64,000 nt of DNA from Niallia sp. NCCP-28. GTDB lineage: Bacteria; Bacillota; Bacilli; Bacillales; Cytobacillaceae. The position numbers and the translations under genes are program-made. Location: contig NZ_BQYJ01000003.1 of NCBI RefSeq assembly GCF_023168165.1, forward strand, positions 124,001 to 188,000, read 5' to 3'. The notes beneath the pieces were generated by a model. It saw only the letters and a list, made by a program, of their open reading frames with translations, was not told where the DNA came from and made no database searches. Positions 62,451 through 64,000 of the stretch are shown here, in pieces (positions within the stretch are counted from its first letter, which is position 1; every line of letters starts with the position of its first letter).

Positions 62451-62903
62451 ATGAAATTAATGAAAAAAGCACAATACTTTATCGGAATTATTGCAATGGC
62501 ATTTCTGCTTGTACAAGGAGTAATGGATATAACTAATTACTTTAGCAGCGAGAGTCAGCCTCAGATGGGTACGATGGAAATGGGCCAAGCGCCAAGCATG
62601 GGACAAAATGGGGACAATACAGCAGCCAGCAGTGAAAATACTTCAGGAGATACTGGCACTAGCAGTGATTCTAGTGCAGCAGCTGATGAAGGAACAGCTG
62701 GCAGTACTACGCAAGGCCGAGATCAAATGACGCCCCCATCTGGTGATTTCAGCGGCACAGGCCCACAACAAGGCGGCATCGGTTTTAACAGCATTCATCA
62801 AGGGACTTCTGGTTTAGTGACAGGCATTATATTAGTATTATTTTCTGGTGCAGGTCTAATATTTACTGGACTATCTGCAATGAATAAAAGAAAAGAAGCT
62901 TAA
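62451..62903 (+). CDS. Membrane protein with low-complexity Ser/Gly/Met external loop
   Basis: 150 residues: N-terminal helix (about 8-26), then about 85 residues rich in S, G, T, Q and M (QMGTMEMGQAPSMGQNGDN, SENTSGDTGTSSDSSAAA), and a C-terminal helix (GLVTGIILVLFSGAGLIFTG) with a basic end. The loop likely faces outside. Not recognised as a family. Start ATG after AGGAGAG; terminator after the stop. Confidence 0.65.
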   Translation: MKLMKKAQYFIGIIAMAFLLVQGVMDITNYFSSESQPQMGTMEMGQAPSMGQNGDNTAASSENTSGDTGTSSDSSAAADEGTAGSTTQGRDQMTPPSGDFSGTGPQQGGIGFNSIHQGTSGLVTGIILVLFSGAGLIFTGLSAMNKRKEA

Positions 62904-62913
62904 AAAAAGTAGA

Positions 62914-62959
62914 GCCATTATCCAAATTAATTTTCATAGATTTGGATGACGGCTTTTTA
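62914..62959 (+). terminator. Intrinsic terminator
   Basis: AGCC/GGCT and ATCCAAAT/ATTTGGAT stems form one hairpin, followed by TTTTTA. Confidence 0.7.
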
Positions 62960-63276
62960 TCTTGAGAGCAGATACTATCTTCAAGGAAAGAGAAGGGTAT
63001 ATCTCAATGATTAAGCTGGGGATGAAATGAGGAATGGGTTGATTTCCCATTTGGACTGTCCGACTTTTAGAGCACTGCTGGAAGGAAAGAGAGATGGAAA
63101 GCCAGTGACAATGGGCAATAATGTTTTTGCTTCATCAGATTCTGTTGTAACAAAAAATGTCTGAGCAAACGTTGTTGTCAGAAGAAATCCTGCCAAAATA
63201 ATAAAATAAATAGAATGAGATAAGTAAGTGAAATGCTAGGTAAGGCAGTTTATGCTACGCCTAGCATTTTTTAGGG
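62960..63276. other. Intergenic stretch, possible secreted-protein remnant
   Basis: On the minus strand a start-less frame (below about 63230) reads like a signal peptide with a short mature part (IYFIILAGFLLTTTFAQTFF, FPSLFPSSSALKVGQSKWEI). With no start codon or ribosome binding site I treat it as a possible relic only. Confidence 0.3.
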
Positions 63277-63579
63277 TTAATAATATGGCAGAATATTATT
63301 CATATAATAATTTGGATAGGCTGGATACATATATTGGCCATAATTGCTATAGTGAAAGTTTGGATGATAATAAGGATTTTGGGTTATTAGAGTAGTAGGA
63401 GTGGTGTGGAAAGGAGTAAAAATAGCTGGGTTTAAACTTCCAGGATTGGAGACAGCTGGAACAGCGCCGGTAGGGACAGCGCCAGCGCCAACAGCTCCAA
63501 AACCAATAGCAGGAGCAATGGGAACGGCACCTATGCCTGCTCCACCATGTATACGATTAATAGAGTGTATTGGAAACAT
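63277..63579 (-). CDS. Pro/Gly/Tyr-rich probable spore coat protein
   Basis: 100 residues: N-terminal SINRIHGGAG then Ala/Gly/Pro/Val repeats (GFGAVGAGAVPTGAVPAV) and a Tyr/Pro/Asn-rich tail (NPYYHPNFHYSNYGQYMYPA, YPNYYMNNILPYY), the composition of cross-linked coat or exosporium proteins. A perfect sigma-K promoter lies just upstream, so mother-cell expression is likely. Confidence 0.65.
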   Translation of the reverse strand: MFPIHSINRIHGGAGIGAVPIAPAIGFGAVGAGAVPTGAVPAVSNPGSLNPAIFTPFHTTPTTLITQNPYYHPNFHYSNYGQYMYPAYPNYYMNNILPYY

Positions 63580-63596
63580 AATTTTTCACCTCGCCT

Positions 63597-63623
63597 TACT
63601 ATATGTGAGGAAAATAGATGTGT
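63597..63623 (-). promoter_or_regulatory. Sigma-K promoter
   Basis: On the minus strand AC, 16-bp spacer and CATATAGTA match AC-N16/17-CATANNNTA exactly, about 18 bp before the start codon of the coat-like gene. Confidence 0.55.
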
Positions 63624-63955
63624 TACCTAATTTTGTAAGCTTGGTATTTTTAGAAAAGTCATTTCTTCCAAAAAATCCATAAATGCTTTAGACACGGGTT
63701 TTCTATTTTTTCTCATCTATTCCGCCAGTGATTTCTGCGCTAGTTTTTGTGTTAAATTGCATAATTTTGTATAAATGACAGGAAACTTATTCTTCATTTC
63801 TGTTGATAATGATAACTTTTGTTTGCTGCAAATGCCAAAAATGTCGCCGGTGATAACAAGGCATTTCCTGTTAAGGTCTGTTTTATTGTTCCTATCTTAG
63901 GGTAGATAAGAAAACAAATAGAAACGAAACATTTACAAAAAGAAGGAGTGGAAAA
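63624..63955. other. Intergenic stretch upstream of a hydrolase gene
   Basis: TTGATAATGATAAC (63803-63816) resembles half of a Fur box (GATAATGATAATCATTATC) but the other half is absent. No gene or hairpin seen. Confidence 0.3.
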
Positions 63956-64000
63956 ATGGGAAGATATGTGGAAGTTGAAAAAAATGCATCCGTATATGTA
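63956..64000 (+). CDS. Alpha/beta hydrolase, N-terminal part cut by the window end
   Basis: Only 15 residues, MGRYVEVEKNASVYV, behind AAGGAG. This opening is typical of haloperoxidase-like alpha/beta hydrolases (MG.YV.VE.NV.IYYEDIG...), but too little is visible for certainty. Confidence 0.5.
   Translation, partial: MGRYVEVEKNASVYV

Noticed and set aside
63011-63196. Minus-strand 61-residue secreted-like frame
   Set aside because: The hydrophobic part extends upstream without any start codon, so at most a relic.
63803-63816. Possible Fur box
   Set aside because: Only one half-site matches; no iron-uptake gene is visible.
1-64000. Intact IS element, prophage or integrative element
   Set aside because: No transposase, integrase or phage structural gene was found; the decayed 5' region only suggests past insertions.

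Overview
The window looks like chromosome of an AT-rich, Gram-positive, spore-forming member of the Bacillaceae. The case rests on an orphan Ger(x)C germinant-receptor subunit, a CotD-like coat protein, an Sda-like sporulation checkpoint peptide, two near-consensus sigma-K promoters, a Bce-type peptide-sensing module, T-box and SAM-I leaders, and strong AGGAGG ribosome binding sites with common TTG/GTG starts. Genus-level placement (Niallia-like) is only a guess. I saw no rRNA, tRNA, CRISPR array, intact transposase or phage structural cluster.

Region 1 (1-24 kb) is accessory and decaying. Small hypothetical genes, two of the three CBO0543-family membrane proteins, three GNAT acetyltransferases, a dUTPase-like protein lacking two catalytic glutamates, an Sda-like peptide and a SunI-like protein sit among pseudogene remnants (DUF4177, an ECF sigma factor, a DUF4440 fragment and several unnamed ones). 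A degenerate structured repeat recurs here, always in the same orientation, and one copy supplies the 3' end of a ysnE-like gene. A 45-51 residue protein family occurs three times, one copy frameshifted. Two c-di-GMP-I riboswitches (8.7 and 20.4 kb, minus strand) lead a lone CheY-like receiver and a 61-residue zinc-ribbon protein. The rest includes a DUF2243/CtaG pair, ogt, gerC, a DUF1906-LysM protein and a cotD-like gene.

Region 2 (24-34.8 kb) starts with metE behind tandem SAM-I and cobalamin riboswitches, followed by a YitT protein, the third CBO0543 protein, an AAA ATPase, a YebC/YeeN protein and an OmpR-type two-component system. Region 3 (34.8-42 kb) holds a composite intergenic repeat, a complete Bce-type module (response regulator, kinase, ATPase, permease) and a large secreted repeat protein.

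Region 4 (42-52 kb) carries an ANT(6)-type nucleotidyltransferase, an NTF2-like protein, VanZ, a DJ-1/PfpI protein, signal peptidase I, ribokinase, a proline iminopeptidase plus cupin pair, a short pyruvate kinase lacking the C-terminal domain, and a nitroreductase. Region 5 (52-64 kb) has thrS behind three tandem, nearly identical threonine T-boxes, a PAS/HD-GYP c-di-GMP phosphodiesterase, a BdbD-like thiol oxidoreductase, a TVP38/DedA membrane protein with a likely AUU start, an ARE-type ABC-F gene with an attenuator leader, a Pro/Gly-rich probable coat protein with a sigma-K promoter, and the start of an alpha/beta hydrolase.

The main theme is dense cis-acting RNA control: two c-di-GMP riboswitches, one SAM, one B12, three T-boxes and one antibiotic-type attenuator. 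The c-di-GMP riboswitches and the HD-GYP enzyme suggest a local link to second-messenger signalling, but that link is inference.
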